Shown here piece by piece: positions 37,369-45,688 of a stretch of DNA of 64,000 bases. Source of the stretch: an uncultured Polaribacter sp. Its GTDB lineage: Bacteria; Bacteroidota; Bacteroidia; Flavobacteriales; Flavobacteriaceae. The notes beneath the pieces are model-generated. The model had not been told where the DNA came from, did not search any database, and saw only the letters and a program-made list of their open reading frames with translations. Location of the stretch: positions 1-64,000 of the forward strand of contig CAJWTV010000003.1 in assembly GCA_913047375.1 (NCBI GenBank). Reading direction: 5' to 3'. Position numbers and translations under genes: made by a program. Position 1 is the first letter of the stretch. Each line of letters begins with the position of its first letter.

Positions 37369-37643
37369 TAATTTTTAAGAAAAATTGATAAATCGAAATC
37401 GATGATTAATAAAAAGATAAATATTAAAATACAAATAATAATGATTAGATTTTTATTTACTTTCTGATCCGGATTTTTCAATTCTCCAATAGCATCAGAG
37501 AATTTAGATTTTATTCCTTTGTTCGTACCAGTTGTATTTCTAAATTGGTCTAATTTATGTTCTATTTTAAAAGGACTTCCTTCTCCTTTGTAATAACGTG
37601 GCTTGTAGTCAAAATTTTTATTTGTACGTTTAAAGAATCCCAT
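37368..37643 (-). CDS. Small membrane protein of unknown function upstream of mutL
   Basis: A 91-aa protein with a basic N-terminal part (KRTNKNFDYKPRYYKGEG, then SPFKIEHKLDQFR) and one C-terminal span (LIIIICILIFIFLLIIDFDL). I recall flavobacterial relatives labelled riboflavin synthase subunit beta, but no lumazine synthase feature is visible; the real ribH is the neighbouring gene. The stop overlaps the mutL start by one base (TAATG), implying coupled translation. Function unknown. Confidence 0.78.
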   Translation of the reverse strand: MGFFKRTNKNFDYKPRYYKGEGSPFKIEHKLDQFRNTTGTNKGIKSKFSDAIGELKNPDQKVNKNLIIIICILIFIFLLIIDFDLSIFLKN

Positions 37644-37698
37644 AGTTTTCTGATTTAATTGAAATAAATCAATTTTTCACATAATATAAAAGGAATTT

Positions 37699-37746
37699 CA
37701 AATTTACAGAATTAAAAGTAATTTTCTAAAATTGAAATCAAAAGTA
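37699..37746 (-). promoter_or_regulatory. Candidate tandem -7 elements upstream of the mutL cluster
   Basis: Two minus-strand TAnnTTTG elements lie in the 126-bp gap after ribH: TAAATTTG (37699-37706) and TACTTTTG (37739-37746), 56 and 96 bases before the first gene. Neither has a clear TTG at the right distance. Confidence 0.4.
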
Positions 37747-37769
37747 AGTGAAGATTTTTTTATTATTTA

Positions 37770-38276
37770 CTAAAAGCCAATATTTTCACCTTTTCTGTCA
37801 AAGTTTTTTAATGCCGCCATTTTAATTGCTCCCACGGCACATTCAACTCCTTTGTTCCCTAATTTACCACCAGATCGATCAATAGATTGTTGTTTTGTAT
37901 TATCTGTTAAAACACAAAATAAAACAGGAATATTATATTTAATATTCAAATCTACAATTCCTTGAGTTACGCCCTGACAAACAAAATCAAAATGTTTAGT
38001 TTCTCCTTGAATCACATTTCCTATAGCTATTACCGCATCAACCTTTTGGGATTCAATCATTTTCTTACAACCATAAACAAGTTCAAAACTTCCAGGAACT
38101 TCCCAAGAAATGATATTATCTAAAGTGGCTCCAGAGTTAATTAATGTTTCTATTACACCTTTTTCAAGGTTTTTAGTAATTTCTGGATTCCATTGAGAAA
38201 CAACAATCCCAAATCGAAAATATTTCGCATTTGGGATAGCTGCTTTATCATAGTAAGATAAATTTGTTGTTGCCAT
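37770..38276 (-). CDS. ribH: 6,7-dimethyl-8-ribityllumazine synthase
   Basis: Penultimate enzyme of riboflavin synthesis. Signatures are VVSQWNPEITKNLEKG near the N-terminus, WEVPGSFELVYGCKKM, the phosphate-binding GNVIQGETKHFDFVC (about 87-101) with the catalytic His, and PVLFCVLTDNTKQQSIDRSGG. The length, 168 aa, is typical of the icosahedral type. It is 56 bp downstream of the TPR gene on the same strand. Confidence 0.96.
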   Translation of the reverse strand: MATTNLSYYDKAAIPNAKYFRFGIVVSQWNPEITKNLEKGVIETLINSGATLDNIISWEVPGSFELVYGCKKMIESQKVDAVIAIGNVIQGETKHFDFVCQGVTQGIVDLNIKYNIPVLFCVLTDNTKQQSIDRSGGKLGNKGVECAVGAIKMAALKNFDRKGENIGF

Positions 38277-38332
38277 TTTAAAATTTTTCAGGTTCAGTAA
38301 TTTCTGTTTTTACTGAAACAGTTTATCGTAAA

Positions 38333-39100
38333 CTATTGTGCATACTTTGCAGCATTGATATATTTATCAGCGTTAATACCTTGTTCTGATTTAGAATATT
38401 GCTCTTTTATTTTAGTAAAAAATCTTTCAGCTTTTTTAAAATCTTTTAATTCCATTGCTGTCAATCCTGCTTTCTGTAAAAATAAAGGAGTAGTAAATTC
38501 ATTATCTCTTTTATTTGCAGCTAGCTGATAATAATCTAGAGCTTGCTTTGGTTGATTAATATCTGCAAATGCGTCACCTATAGCTCCTAAAGCAACAGGA
38601 CCTAGTAGTTCATCATCTGAATTAAATTTACCTAAATAATCAATAGCTTTATCATATTCTTTTAGTTGTAAGTAGGAAACACCTGCATAATAATTTGCTA
38701 GATTTCCTGCTTTTGTACCACTAAATTTTTCAGAAATATCTACAAAACCGTATTTTCCATCTGCACCTTCTAAACCTAAAACAAGTAAAGAATCTACTGA
38801 GGAACCGGCAACTGAAGCATTATTAAAATATTTTCTTGGGAAAGCTAATTCGTTAGAAGCATCTAATTCTTGAGGCTCTATAATATATTTATTATAAGCT
38901 AATAAGCCTAATAAAATAATAACGATAGTGACCAATCCAATGAATAAAGGCCTACTATTTTTTTCTACCCATTGTTCAGATTTACTAGCAGTATCCTCTA
39001 GCGCACTAACCACACTTGCAGTAGTACTTTGCGATTCATCAACTTGTTGTTGATCTAATTTATCTGATGTTTTATATCCTTTTTTCTTGTATGTTCCCAT
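38333..39100 (-). CDS. Membrane-anchored TPR protein, YfgM-like
   Basis: A 255-aa protein with a cytoplasmic Ser/Thr/Gln-rich N-terminus, one span at about 50-72 (FIGLVTIVIILLGLLAYNKY) and a periplasmic tetratricopeptide domain (VSYLQLKEYDKAIDYLGKF, ALDYYQLAANKRDNE, ELKDFKKAERFFTKIKEQY). The layout matches YfgM, a SecYEG-associated periplasmic chaperone partner; equivalence is inference. A -7 element faces it at 39125-39132. Confidence 0.85.
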   Translation of the reverse strand: MGTYKKKGYKTSDKLDQQQVDESQSTTASVVSALEDTASKSEQWVEKNSRPLFIGLVTIVIILLGLLAYNKYIIEPQELDASNELAFPRKYFNNASVAGSSVDSLLVLGLEGADGKYGFVDISEKFSGTKAGNLANYYAGVSYLQLKEYDKAIDYLGKFNSDDELLGPVALGAIGDAFADINQPKQALDYYQLAANKRDNEFTTPLFLQKAGLTAMELKDFKKAERFFTKIKEQYSKSEQGINADKYINAAKYAQ

Positions 39101-39215
39101 GTTTACTTAAAAAATTAGTGGCGACAAAAATAGTTTTTTTAATTGGATTTTAAAAGCGTATAATTCGCTAAATTTTCAATAATTTGCGAAACATTCTTTA
39201 ATATTATCATTATTT

Positions 39216-40295
39216 ATGTATTTACAAAAAATTTCATTGGTTAATTTTAAAAATATTGAATCAAAAACTTTTGAATTTCAAGATAAAATCAATTGTTTTG
39301 TCGGAAATAACGGTGTTGGTAAAACAAATGTTTTAGATGCAATTTATTATTTATCTTTTGCTAAGAGCTATTTTAATTCAGTTGCAGTTCAGAATATTAA
39401 GCATGGAGAGGGATTTTTCATGGTTGAAGGAGATTATCTTTTAAATAACAGACCTGAGAAAATTGTTTGTAGTTTGAAAAGAGGTCAAATGAAAGTTTTA
39501 AAAAGAAATGGAAAGAATTATGAAAAATTTTCTGAGCATATAGGCGAATTGCCTTTGGTTATTATTTCTCCAGCAGATAGAGATTTAGTCACAGAGGGTA
39601 GTGATACACGACGTAAGTTTATAGACGGTGTAATTTCTCAACAAAATAAAAAATATTTAAATGATTTAATTTCTTACAATAAAGTTTTAAGTCAACGTAA
39701 TGCTTTGTTGAAATATTTCGCAGCAAATAGAACATTTGATGCACTTAATTTAGCAGTTTATGATGAGCAACTAGCTGATTATGGATCAAGAATTTATACT
39801 GTTAGAAAATCTTTTTTAGAGGAATTTATTCCTATATTTAACCAGAAATATGAAGTAATCTCGGGTGACAAAGAAAGTGTCAATTTAATTTACAAGAGTC
39901 AATTACATGATCATTCAATGTTAGAAGCTTTGCAAAATTCTTTAGAAAAAGATAAAGTTATTCAGTACACAACTGCTGGAATTCATAAAGATGATTTAAG
40001 TTTTGAAATAGGGGACTATTCAATTAAGAAGTTTGGCTCTCAGGGTCAACAAAAATCATATTTAATAGCACTTAAGTTGGCTCAATTTCAATTTATTAGA
40101 CAACAATCAGAAGTGACACCAATATTATTATTAGATGATATTTTTGATAAATTAGATGAAAATCGTGTTTCTCAAATTGTTGAACTGGTTAACAATGATG
40201 AGTTTGGACAGATATTTATTACTGATACCCATCATGAAAGAACAGAAAATATTTTGAAGCAGAGTAATAAACCTTATCATATTTTTAACTTATAA
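39216..40295 (+). CDS. recF: DNA replication and repair protein RecF
   Basis: SMC-like ATPase that loads RecA at gaps with RecO and RecR. Walker [18 protein letters not shown] (about 30-46), the signature [18 protein letters not shown] (about 279-296) and Walker [17 protein letters not shown] are present; 359 aa is normal. The stop overlaps the start of the DciA-like gene by one base. dnaA, dnaN and gyrB, which flank recF in many bacteria, are not here. Confidence 0.97.
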   Translation: MYLQKISLVNFKNIESKTFEFQDKINCFVGNNGVGKTNVLDAIYYLSFAKSYFNSVAVQNIKHGEGFFMVEGDYLLNNRPEKIVCSLKRGQMKVLKRNGKNYEKFSEHIGELPLVIISPADRDLVTEGSDTRRKFIDGVISQQNKKYLNDLISYNKVLSQRNALLKYFAANRTFDALNLAVYDEQLADYGSRIYTVRKSFLEEFIPIFNQKYEVISGDKESVNLIYKSQLHDHSMLEALQNSLEKDKVIQYTTAGIHKDDLSFEIGDYSIKKFGSQGQQKSYLIALKLAQFQFIRQQSEVTPILLLDDIFDKLDENRVSQIVELVNNDEFGQIFITDTHHERTENILKQSNKPYHIFNL

Positions 40296-40591
40296 TGGCT
40301 AAAAGAGAAAACGACTCCTTTTCGGTAAAAGATTTAATGCAGAGTTTTATCAAAGAAAATAATTTGAGTAAAGGAATGCAAAAAATAAAAATTGAAGAAG
40401 CCTGGAATAAATTAATGGGTCAAGGAGTCGCTAACTATACTAATTCAGTCCGTCTACAAAATAAAACTCTAATAATACAATTATCGTCATCTGTTTTGAG
40501 GGAGGAGCTCGGTTATGGTAAGGAGAAAATTATTAAAATGATAAACGAGGAGTTTGGAGAAGATATTGTTGTTAAGTTGATGTTGATATAA
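40295..40591 (+). CDS. DUF721/DciA-like protein
   Basis: A 98-aa protein of the DUF721 family, whose better-known members (DciA) help load the replicative helicase. Features are KDLMQSFIKENNLSKGM, EAWNKLMGQGVANYTNSVRLQNKTL and LSSSVLREELGYGKEKII. Overlap with recF (TAATG) fits a shared role in replication or repair; whether it is a true DciA is not shown. Confidence 0.88.
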   Translation: MAKRENDSFSVKDLMQSFIKENNLSKGMQKIKIEEAWNKLMGQGVANYTNSVRLQNKTLIIQLSSSVLREELGYGKEKIIKMINEEFGEDIVVKLMLI

Positions 40592-40607
40592 ATGTTTGGA
40601 CTATAGT

Positions 40608-40635
40608 GGTAAAGCCTCAACTGTTGAGATTTACC
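40608..40635. repeat. Bulged hairpin after the DUF721 gene
   Basis: GGTAAA and CTCAA pair with TTGAG and TTTACC around a 3-base loop, with an asymmetric GC/A bulge. It begins 17 bases after the stop codon and has no U-run. The purpose is unknown; it may protect the 3' end of the recF message. Confidence 0.5.
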
Positions 40636-40680
40636 GAAAAGATGTTGCAATAATTAAGTAAAAATAAAAACTTTTCACAT

Positions 40681-40718
40681 AAAAAAAACTCATAACTTTA
40701 AAGTTATGAGTTTTTTTT
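40681..40718. terminator. Bidirectional terminator between recF-DUF721 and ndk
   Basis: A perfect 38-base palindrome: an A8 run, CTCATAACTTT, then AAAGTTATGAG and a T8 run. The A and T runs allow termination in both directions for the convergent genes. Confidence 0.93.
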
Positions 40719-40734
40719 ATTAAAATATTTTTTA

Positions 40735-41154
40735 TTAAAATTGTTCTCTTCTAGAAAAATGAAAATTTCCTTCAATATTAGCATTATCGTCTGAATCAGA
40801 ACCATGAACAGCATTTTCCCCCATAGAGGTAGCATATAATTTTCTAATAGTCCCCTCGGCAGCATCAGCTGGATTGGTAGCGCCTATTAAAGTTCTAAAA
40901 TCATCTACAGCATTGTCTTTTTCTAAAATTGCAGCTACAACCGGTCCACGTGTCATGAACTCAACTAATTCGCCAAAAAACGGACGCTCATTATGCACAG
41001 CATAAAAAGATTCAGCATCTGCTTTTGTCATTTGTGTTTTCTTTAAAGCGACAATTCTAAATCCTGCAGTATTTATTTTTTCTAAAATTGCACCAGTATG
41101 ACCGTTTTCTACAGCATCTGGTTTAAGCATTGTAAATGTTCTATTTGTTGCCAT
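40735..41154 (-). CDS. ndk: Nucleoside-diphosphate kinase
   Basis: Balances NTP pools by phosphate transfer from ATP to NDPs. Opens [18 protein letters not shown]. The active-site His lies in [14 protein letters not shown] (about 110-123) and [15 protein letters not shown] is typical. The 139-aa length is standard. It has a full promoter in the 50-bp gap to the PhoD-like gene. Confidence 0.98.
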   Translation of the reverse strand: MATNRTFTMLKPDAVENGHTGAILEKINTAGFRIVALKKTQMTKADAESFYAVHNERPFFGELVEFMTRGPVVAAILEKDNAVDDFRTLIGATNPADAAEGTIRKLYATSMGENAVHGSDSDDNANIEGNFHFSRREQF

Positions 41155-41173
41155 TATATTCTATAATTTTCGG

Positions 41174-41203
41174 CAAAAATACATATTTTAATGTTAAAAA
41201 CAA
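41174..41203 (-). promoter_or_regulatory. ndk promoter
   Basis: Minus-strand TTG (41201-41203; TTTG if 41204 is counted), a 19-nt spacer and TATTTTTG (41174-41181), 20 bases before the ATG. It has the same sequence and spacing as the DUF2795 promoter. Confidence 0.8.
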
Positions 41204-41204
41204 A

Positions 41205-42236
41205 TTAAGGATAAGTCTGAAATAACTCTTGTAATAATTTGTCATCTTTACCTCGCATTTGCATCGTAATCTTATTGGTATCAAAATCAAATTTTAATAT
41301 GCCGAAACTAATTTCAGAAACTACATTTTGGACCCTATGTTTATTAGTTTCTGAAGTGAAGTTATCATAGGAATGTGTTAGTCCACTTGAAGTGAAATCA
41401 ATGAGTGGGAAAGGAAGGTCGAATACTTTTGTTTTTGAAAATTCAGAAATGTGCCTGTCTCCCGATAGTAATAATACCCCTGTCGCTTTACTTTTTTGGA
41501 TAGTATTTTTAAGTTTTTCAACTTCATGAGGAAAATTCCCCCATGTTTCAAAACCATGTTCAGCAGATAAAACTTGAATACTACTCAAAATTATATTAAA
41601 ATCTGCAGTAGAATTATTTAATTCTTGGCCTAACCATTTCCACTGAGTTTGTCCTAAAATCGTTCCAATTCCATAAGTATTTGGGGTGAATCTTTTCTTA
41701 CTGTCTATTGATTTTGTTAATGCTGTTCTAAAATATCTAGTATCTAAAACAATTACTTTAATACTCCCTTTTTCTGTTTTAAAAATTTCGGAATGATAAA
41801 CTCCCTTTTGGTTTCTTCTTGGGTTATTTTTATTAATATTAAAAAAATCTAAAAATACTTCTTGTGATTCATTTTTTTTAGTAAATTCTTTACCACCATC
41901 ATTCAAACCATAATCATGATCATCCCAAGTAGCCATGACAGGAATATCTTTTACTAAATCTAAATATCCTTTTTGATTTCTCAAACTTTCATAATCTTCT
42001 TTTAATTTATTCATATTATCAGTATCAGAATAAATATTATCACCTCCCCATATCCACAAATTTGGTTCATTTTTTTTTACACTTTTCCATAAAATATTTT
42101 CTAAATTTTGATTATTACAAGAACCAAAAGCAATAGTGAAATCGCTTTTGATATTTTTTTTAATATTCTGTGCAAATAAGTAATAAATCACAATAATGAT
42201 AGTGATAATAACGAAGGGTTTTATTGATTTTCTCAT
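41205..42236 (-). CDS. PhoD-like alkaline phosphatase, membrane-anchored
   Basis: Metallophosphoesterase of 343 aa with an N-terminal anchor (FVIITIIIVIYYLFA). PhoD-like features are IAFGSCNNQNLENILW, WIWGGDNIYSDTDN, PVMATWDDHDYGLNDGG (about 98-114) and LLLSGDRHISEFSK. It lacks the N-terminal domain of full PhoD and is nearer to the short phosphodiesterases of this group. Divergent from nrnA. Confidence 0.9.
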   Translation of the reverse strand: MRKSIKPFVIITIIIVIYYLFAQNIKKNIKSDFTIAFGSCNNQNLENILWKSVKKNEPNLWIWGGDNIYSDTDNMNKLKEDYESLRNQKGYLDLVKDIPVMATWDDHDYGLNDGGKEFTKKNESQEVFLDFFNINKNNPRRNQKGVYHSEIFKTEKGSIKVIVLDTRYFRTALTKSIDSKKRFTPNTYGIGTILGQTQWKWLGQELNNSTADFNIILSSIQVLSAEHGFETWGNFPHEVEKLKNTIQKSKATGVLLLSGDRHISEFSKTKVFDLPFPLIDFTSSGLTHSYDNFTSETNKHRVQNVVSEISFGILKFDFDTNKITMQMRGKDDKLLQELFQTYP

Positions 42237-42258
42237 TTTATACTATGTACGTTCCTAA

Positions 42259-42287
42259 CAAAAGTAAATTAATTTTTTTTAGAACAA
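42259..42287 (-). promoter_or_regulatory. Promoter of the PhoD-like gene
   Basis: Minus-strand TTG (42285-42287), an 18-nt spacer and TACTTTTG (42259-42266), 23 bases before the ATG. Confidence 0.65.
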
Positions 42288-42300
42288 TGTTATTAAATTG

Positions 42301-42308
42301 TATCTTTG
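42301..42308 (+). promoter_or_regulatory. -7 element abutting the nrnA start
   Basis: TATCTTTG, a perfect TAnnTTTG, ends only 6 bases before the nrnA ATG at 42315. A normal start site would fall on or next to the ATG, giving a leaderless mRNA. No TTG lies at the usual -33 distance. Confidence 0.5.
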
Positions 42309-42314
42309 CCTCTT

Positions 42315-43343
42315 ATGATTTTAAAAGGATTTGAAGAGTTAAGAGTTTTCTTAGAAAAAAAAAGAAACATAGTTGTAGTAGGTCATAGGAACCCAGATGG
42401 TGATGCTATGGGATCTACTATAGCCTTGTCTAAGTATTTAAGCAAAAAAGGTCATAATGCAACTGTTATTGTTCCTAATGAGTGTCCACAGTTCTTAGAT
42501 TGGATGCCAGGTTCTGATGAAGTATATCATTTTGACTGGCAAAATACTCAGTCACAAAGAGAAATTAATAACTCTGATATTATATTTTTATTAGATTTTA
42601 ACGCCTTACATAGAGTTGGTTCAGATATGCAGAATACTCTAGAGAAATATACTAATGATTTTGTAATGATCGATCATCATCAACAACCAGAAGATGTAAA
42701 GTATATGTATTCAGACGTTGAAATATGTTCAACTAGTCAAATGGTTTATCAATTTATAGAATTAAATAATGATTTAGATTTAATTAATGCAGATATAGCT
42801 ACTTGTCTATATACTGGTATTATGACTGATACAGGATCTTTTCGCTTTAGATCTACAACAAGTAAAACCCATAAAATTATTGCAGATTTAATAGATAAAG
42901 GAGCTGAGAATGATAAGATTCATAATAATGTTTATGATGCTAATTCTTATAACAGATTATTGCTACTAGGTCAAGCATTAAGTAATTTAAAAATTATCCC
43001 AGAAAATAAAACAGCTTTTATTACTCTTACTAGCGATGAAAAAAAACAATTTGATTTTCAAAAAGGAGATACAGAAGGTATAGTAAATTACGCATTATCC
43101 CTTAAAGGGATTATTTTTGCTGCAATTTTCATTGAAGATGAAGAACAAAAAATAATAAAAATATCTTTTAGATCAAAAGGTGATTTTTCAGTAAATAAAT
43201 TTTCAAGAAACCATTTTGAAGGTGGTGGTCATGATAATGCTGCAGGCGGAAAATCTGATTTATGTATGAGCGATACTGTTCTTAAATTCACAAAACTTAT
43301 AACTAAATATAAAAATGATTTAGAAATTTCTTATGAAGATTAA
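42315..43343 (+). CDS. nrnA: Bifunctional oligoribonuclease / PAP phosphatase NrnA
   Basis: DHH-family phosphoesterase that degrades nano-RNA and 3'-phosphoadenosine-5'-phosphate. Motifs are VVGHRNPDGDAMGSTIALSK (about 18-37), LLDFNALHRVG, the DHHQQP core and the DHHA1 domain end GGGHDNAAGG. I take the ATG at 42315; the longer frame would need a TTG inside the promoter. It overlaps gldI by 11 bp and heads the isomerase operon. Confidence 0.95.
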   Translation: MILKGFEELRVFLEKKRNIVVVGHRNPDGDAMGSTIALSKYLSKKGHNATVIVPNECPQFLDWMPGSDEVYHFDWQNTQSQREINNSDIIFLLDFNALHRVGSDMQNTLEKYTNDFVMIDHHQQPEDVKYMYSDVEICSTSQMVYQFIELNNDLDLINADIATCLYTGIMTDTGSFRFRSTTSKTHKIIADLIDKGAENDKIHNNVYDANSYNRLLLLGQALSNLKIIPENKTAFITLTSDEKKQFDFQKGDTEGIVNYALSLKGIIFAAIFIEDEEQKIIKISFRSKGDFSVNKFSRNHFEGGGHDNAAGGKSDLCMSDTVLKFTKLITKYKNDLEISYED

Positions 43344-43863
43344 AGGATTAGTTTTGTTTTTATTATTGAGTTTTGGATGTGAAAAAAATGAGCCAAGGAG
43401 ACCTATTAATCCTAGGCCTTCAACAACTTTATTTCATCAAACAGCTAAAGAATCAAAGGCTTTAAATCAATTGGAGGTAAAAATTATTGAGGATTATATT
43501 TCTAAAGATTCTATAAAAAAATATGAATTATCTAAAAATGGTTTTTGGTATTTTTACAGAAATAAAATTACGCTTAATCAACCAAAACCAAAATACGGAG
43601 ATGAAGTTATTTTTGAATATGATATATCAGATTTACAAGGAAACATAATTTATGACAAAAAATCTTTAGGAGTAAAAAAATATAGAGTAGATAAAGAAGA
43701 TTTTATTTCCGCTCTTCAGAAAGGAATAAAGTTGATGAAAGTTGGAGAAACCATTACATTTGTAATTCCTTCTTATCATGCTTTTGGTTTTTCCGGTGAT
43801 GGAAGAAAAATTAAAATTAGTCAAATAATAAAAAGTACAGTAACATTAATAAATATAAAATAA
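43333..43863 (+). CDS. gldI: Gliding motility-associated peptidyl-prolyl isomerase GldI
   Basis: FKBP-type lipoprotein (LFLLLSFGCEKNE; candidate Cys17), 176 aa. In Flavobacterium johnsoniae the homologue GldI is required for gliding, presumably by folding envelope parts of the motility machine. The N-terminal segment RRPINPRPSTTLFHQTAKES and the FKBP end GETITFVIPSYHAFGFSG fit. Several active-site aromatics of classical FKBPs are not evident. It sits between nrnA and a second FKBP gene, with a 3-bp gap downstream. Confidence 0.88.
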   Translation: MKIKGLVLFLLLSFGCEKNEPRRPINPRPSTTLFHQTAKESKALNQLEVKIIEDYISKDSIKKYELSKNGFWYFYRNKITLNQPKPKYGDEVIFEYDISDLQGNIIYDKKSLGVKKYRVDKEDFISALQKGIKLMKVGETITFVIPSYHAFGFSGDGRKIKISQIIKSTVTLINIK

Positions 43864-43866
43864 GAT

Positions 43867-44601
43867 ATGAAGATTATGATAATTAAAGTTTTAACATTAG
43901 CAACAGTTTTAACAGTTTTAGCTTCTTGCAACAACCAACAAACAGAAAAGAAAATATTAGAAAATGAAGTAGATTCTGTAAGTTATGCGCTGGGTCTAGA
44001 TATGGCTGTTAAAATTAAATCAAATTGGGACAAAGCTGATGTTAATATATATCAGCAAGGATTCAGGAATGGAATGGACTCTTTGAACCTTTTAATGAAT
44101 CCTAAAGATATTAACTCAGTATTAAATACTTTTTTCAGAAAACTTCAAACTCAGAAAACCAAAGCTCAATTTGATAAAGCTTCAAAAGATGCTGAAGGAA
44201 ACTTTAAAGATGTTAGAAATGAAGGTATTGCATTTCTAAAAGATAATAAAACCAAACAAGGAGTTAAAACAACTGCGAGTGGTTTACAGTATTTAATTAT
44301 GAAAGAAGGAAAAGGAAATAAACCCTCAGGACCAACAACGAAGGTTAAGGTTCATTACCATGGTACAAATATTGATGGTATAGTATTTGATAGTTCTGTA
44401 GATAGGAAATCACCAGCTGTATTTGGTTTAAATCAAGTAATCAAAGGTTGGACTGAAGGAGTTCAGTTAATGAATGTAGGATCTAAATATAAATTTTTTA
44501 TCCCCCAAGAATTAGCATATGGAGCACAACAAAAGGGTCCAAATATTAAACCTTTTTCTACATTGATTTTTGAAGTTGAGTTGTTAGAAATAATGAATTA
44601 A
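43867..44601 (+). CDS. FKBP-type peptidyl-prolyl isomerase, Mip/FklB-like lipoprotein
   Basis: A 244-aa lipoprotein (VLTVLASCNNQQ; candidate Cys21). The N-terminal helical dimerisation domain (VDSVSYALGLDMAVKIKSNW onwards to about 130) is followed by a complete FKBP domain: VKVHYHGTNIDGIVFDSS, VIKGWTEGVQLMNVGSKYKF and IPQELAYG. It helps fold periplasmic or outer-membrane proteins. Gaps to its neighbours are 3 bp each side. Confidence 0.94.
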   Translation: MKIMIIKVLTLATVLTVLASCNNQQTEKKILENEVDSVSYALGLDMAVKIKSNWDKADVNIYQQGFRNGMDSLNLLMNPKDINSVLNTFFRKLQTQKTKAQFDKASKDAEGNFKDVRNEGIAFLKDNKTKQGVKTTASGLQYLIMKEGKGNKPSGPTTKVKVHYHGTNIDGIVFDSSVDRKSPAVFGLNQVIKGWTEGVQLMNVGSKYKFFIPQELAYGAQQKGPNIKPFSTLIFEVELLEIMN

Positions 44602-44604
44602 TAT

Positions 44605-45687
44605 ATGAGAAATTTTAAATATTTATTTATTTTATTAATAATAATATCCTCTTGTAATTCTAGTTATAAAGATTTAAGTGATGGACTATATGCAGAAATG
44701 CTAACATCTAAAGGGAATATTATTATAGAATTATATGCAGAAGATACTCCATTAACTGTTGGTAATTTTATTGGTTTAGCTGAAGGAAACCATCCAAAAG
44801 TGACTGATTCATTAAAGGGTAAAAACTATTTTGATGGACTTCGTTTTTACAGAGTAGTCCCAAATTTTATAATACAAGCAGGTGACATTGGAGAATCAGG
44901 AAGTGGTGGTCCAGGTTATGATTTTTCAGACGAATTCCCAAAAGATTCTTCTGGGGTATTAAAATACAAACATGATGGTGCAGGAGTTTTGTCTATGGCA
45001 AATCCAGGAAGTCCAAATACAAACGGAAGTCAGTTTTTTATTACTCATAAACCGACACCTTGGTTAGATGGTAAACATAGTATTTTTGGTAAAGTAGTAA
45101 AAGGGCTAAACGTTATTGATTCGATAGTTAAATTAGATACTATTTTATCAGTTAAAATTATTAGACTTGGAAAAATAGCTAAATCTTTTGATGCAGCTAA
45201 ATCTTTTATTGATGGTGAAATTATTGCAAATAAAGCCAAAGAGGAAAAAAGTAAACAATTAGAACAGGCAGAGCAAGTTAGATACGATCAATTTTTAGAA
45301 GCAAGAAAATTAAATTATACAAAAATGGGAGCAGACAAGGTAGTTGCATCCTCATCTGGTTTAAAAGTTTTAAAGTTAAAAAACACTTCAGGAAAAAAAG
45401 TTGTTATGAATAAGCCTATAACAATTAATTATACATTGTTTTTAGGTAACGGACAACGATTGCAATCTACTCTTGATAAAGGTGGAAAACCATTTGTTTT
45501 TCAATTAGATGATAAGAAAAAACCACTAATAGCTGGTTTTAAAGAAGGCTTGACTCAACTTAGATTAGGTGAGAAAGCTCGTCTTTTTATACCTTATTAT
45601 ATTGCTTATGGTGAAAAAGGTGGTGGGCCATTTCCTCCAAAAGCAGATATCATCTTTGAAGTAGAAATTTTAAAAATCGGCAAATAA
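44605..45687 (+). CDS. Cyclophilin-FKBP fusion isomerase, lipoprotein
   Basis: A 360-aa lipoprotein (IIISSCNSSY; candidate Cys17) with two isomerase folds. A cyclophilin domain covers about 28-195 (TPLTVGNFIGLAEG, FDGLRFYRVVPNFIIQAGD, NTNGSQFFIT, WLDGKHSIFGKV). A helical linker follows (about 200-235), then an FKBP domain (about 240-360: ITINYTLFLGNGQRLQST, LIAGFKEGLTQLRLGEKARL, IPYYIAYGEKGGGP). Such fusions occur in Bacteroidota. It follows the FKBP gene by 3 bp. Confidence 0.94.
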   Translation: MRNFKYLFILLIIISSCNSSYKDLSDGLYAEMLTSKGNIIIELYAEDTPLTVGNFIGLAEGNHPKVTDSLKGKNYFDGLRFYRVVPNFIIQAGDIGESGSGGPGYDFSDEFPKDSSGVLKYKHDGAGVLSMANPGSPNTNGSQFFITHKPTPWLDGKHSIFGKVVKGLNVIDSIVKLDTILSVKIIRLGKIAKSFDAAKSFIDGEIIANKAKEEKSKQLEQAEQVRYDQFLEARKLNYTKMGADKVVASSSGLKVLKLKNTSGKKVVMNKPITINYTLFLGNGQRLQSTLDKGGKPFVFQLDDKKKPLIAGFKEGLTQLRLGEKARLFIPYYIAYGEKGGGPFPPKADIIFEVEILKIGK

Positions 45688-45688
45688 T

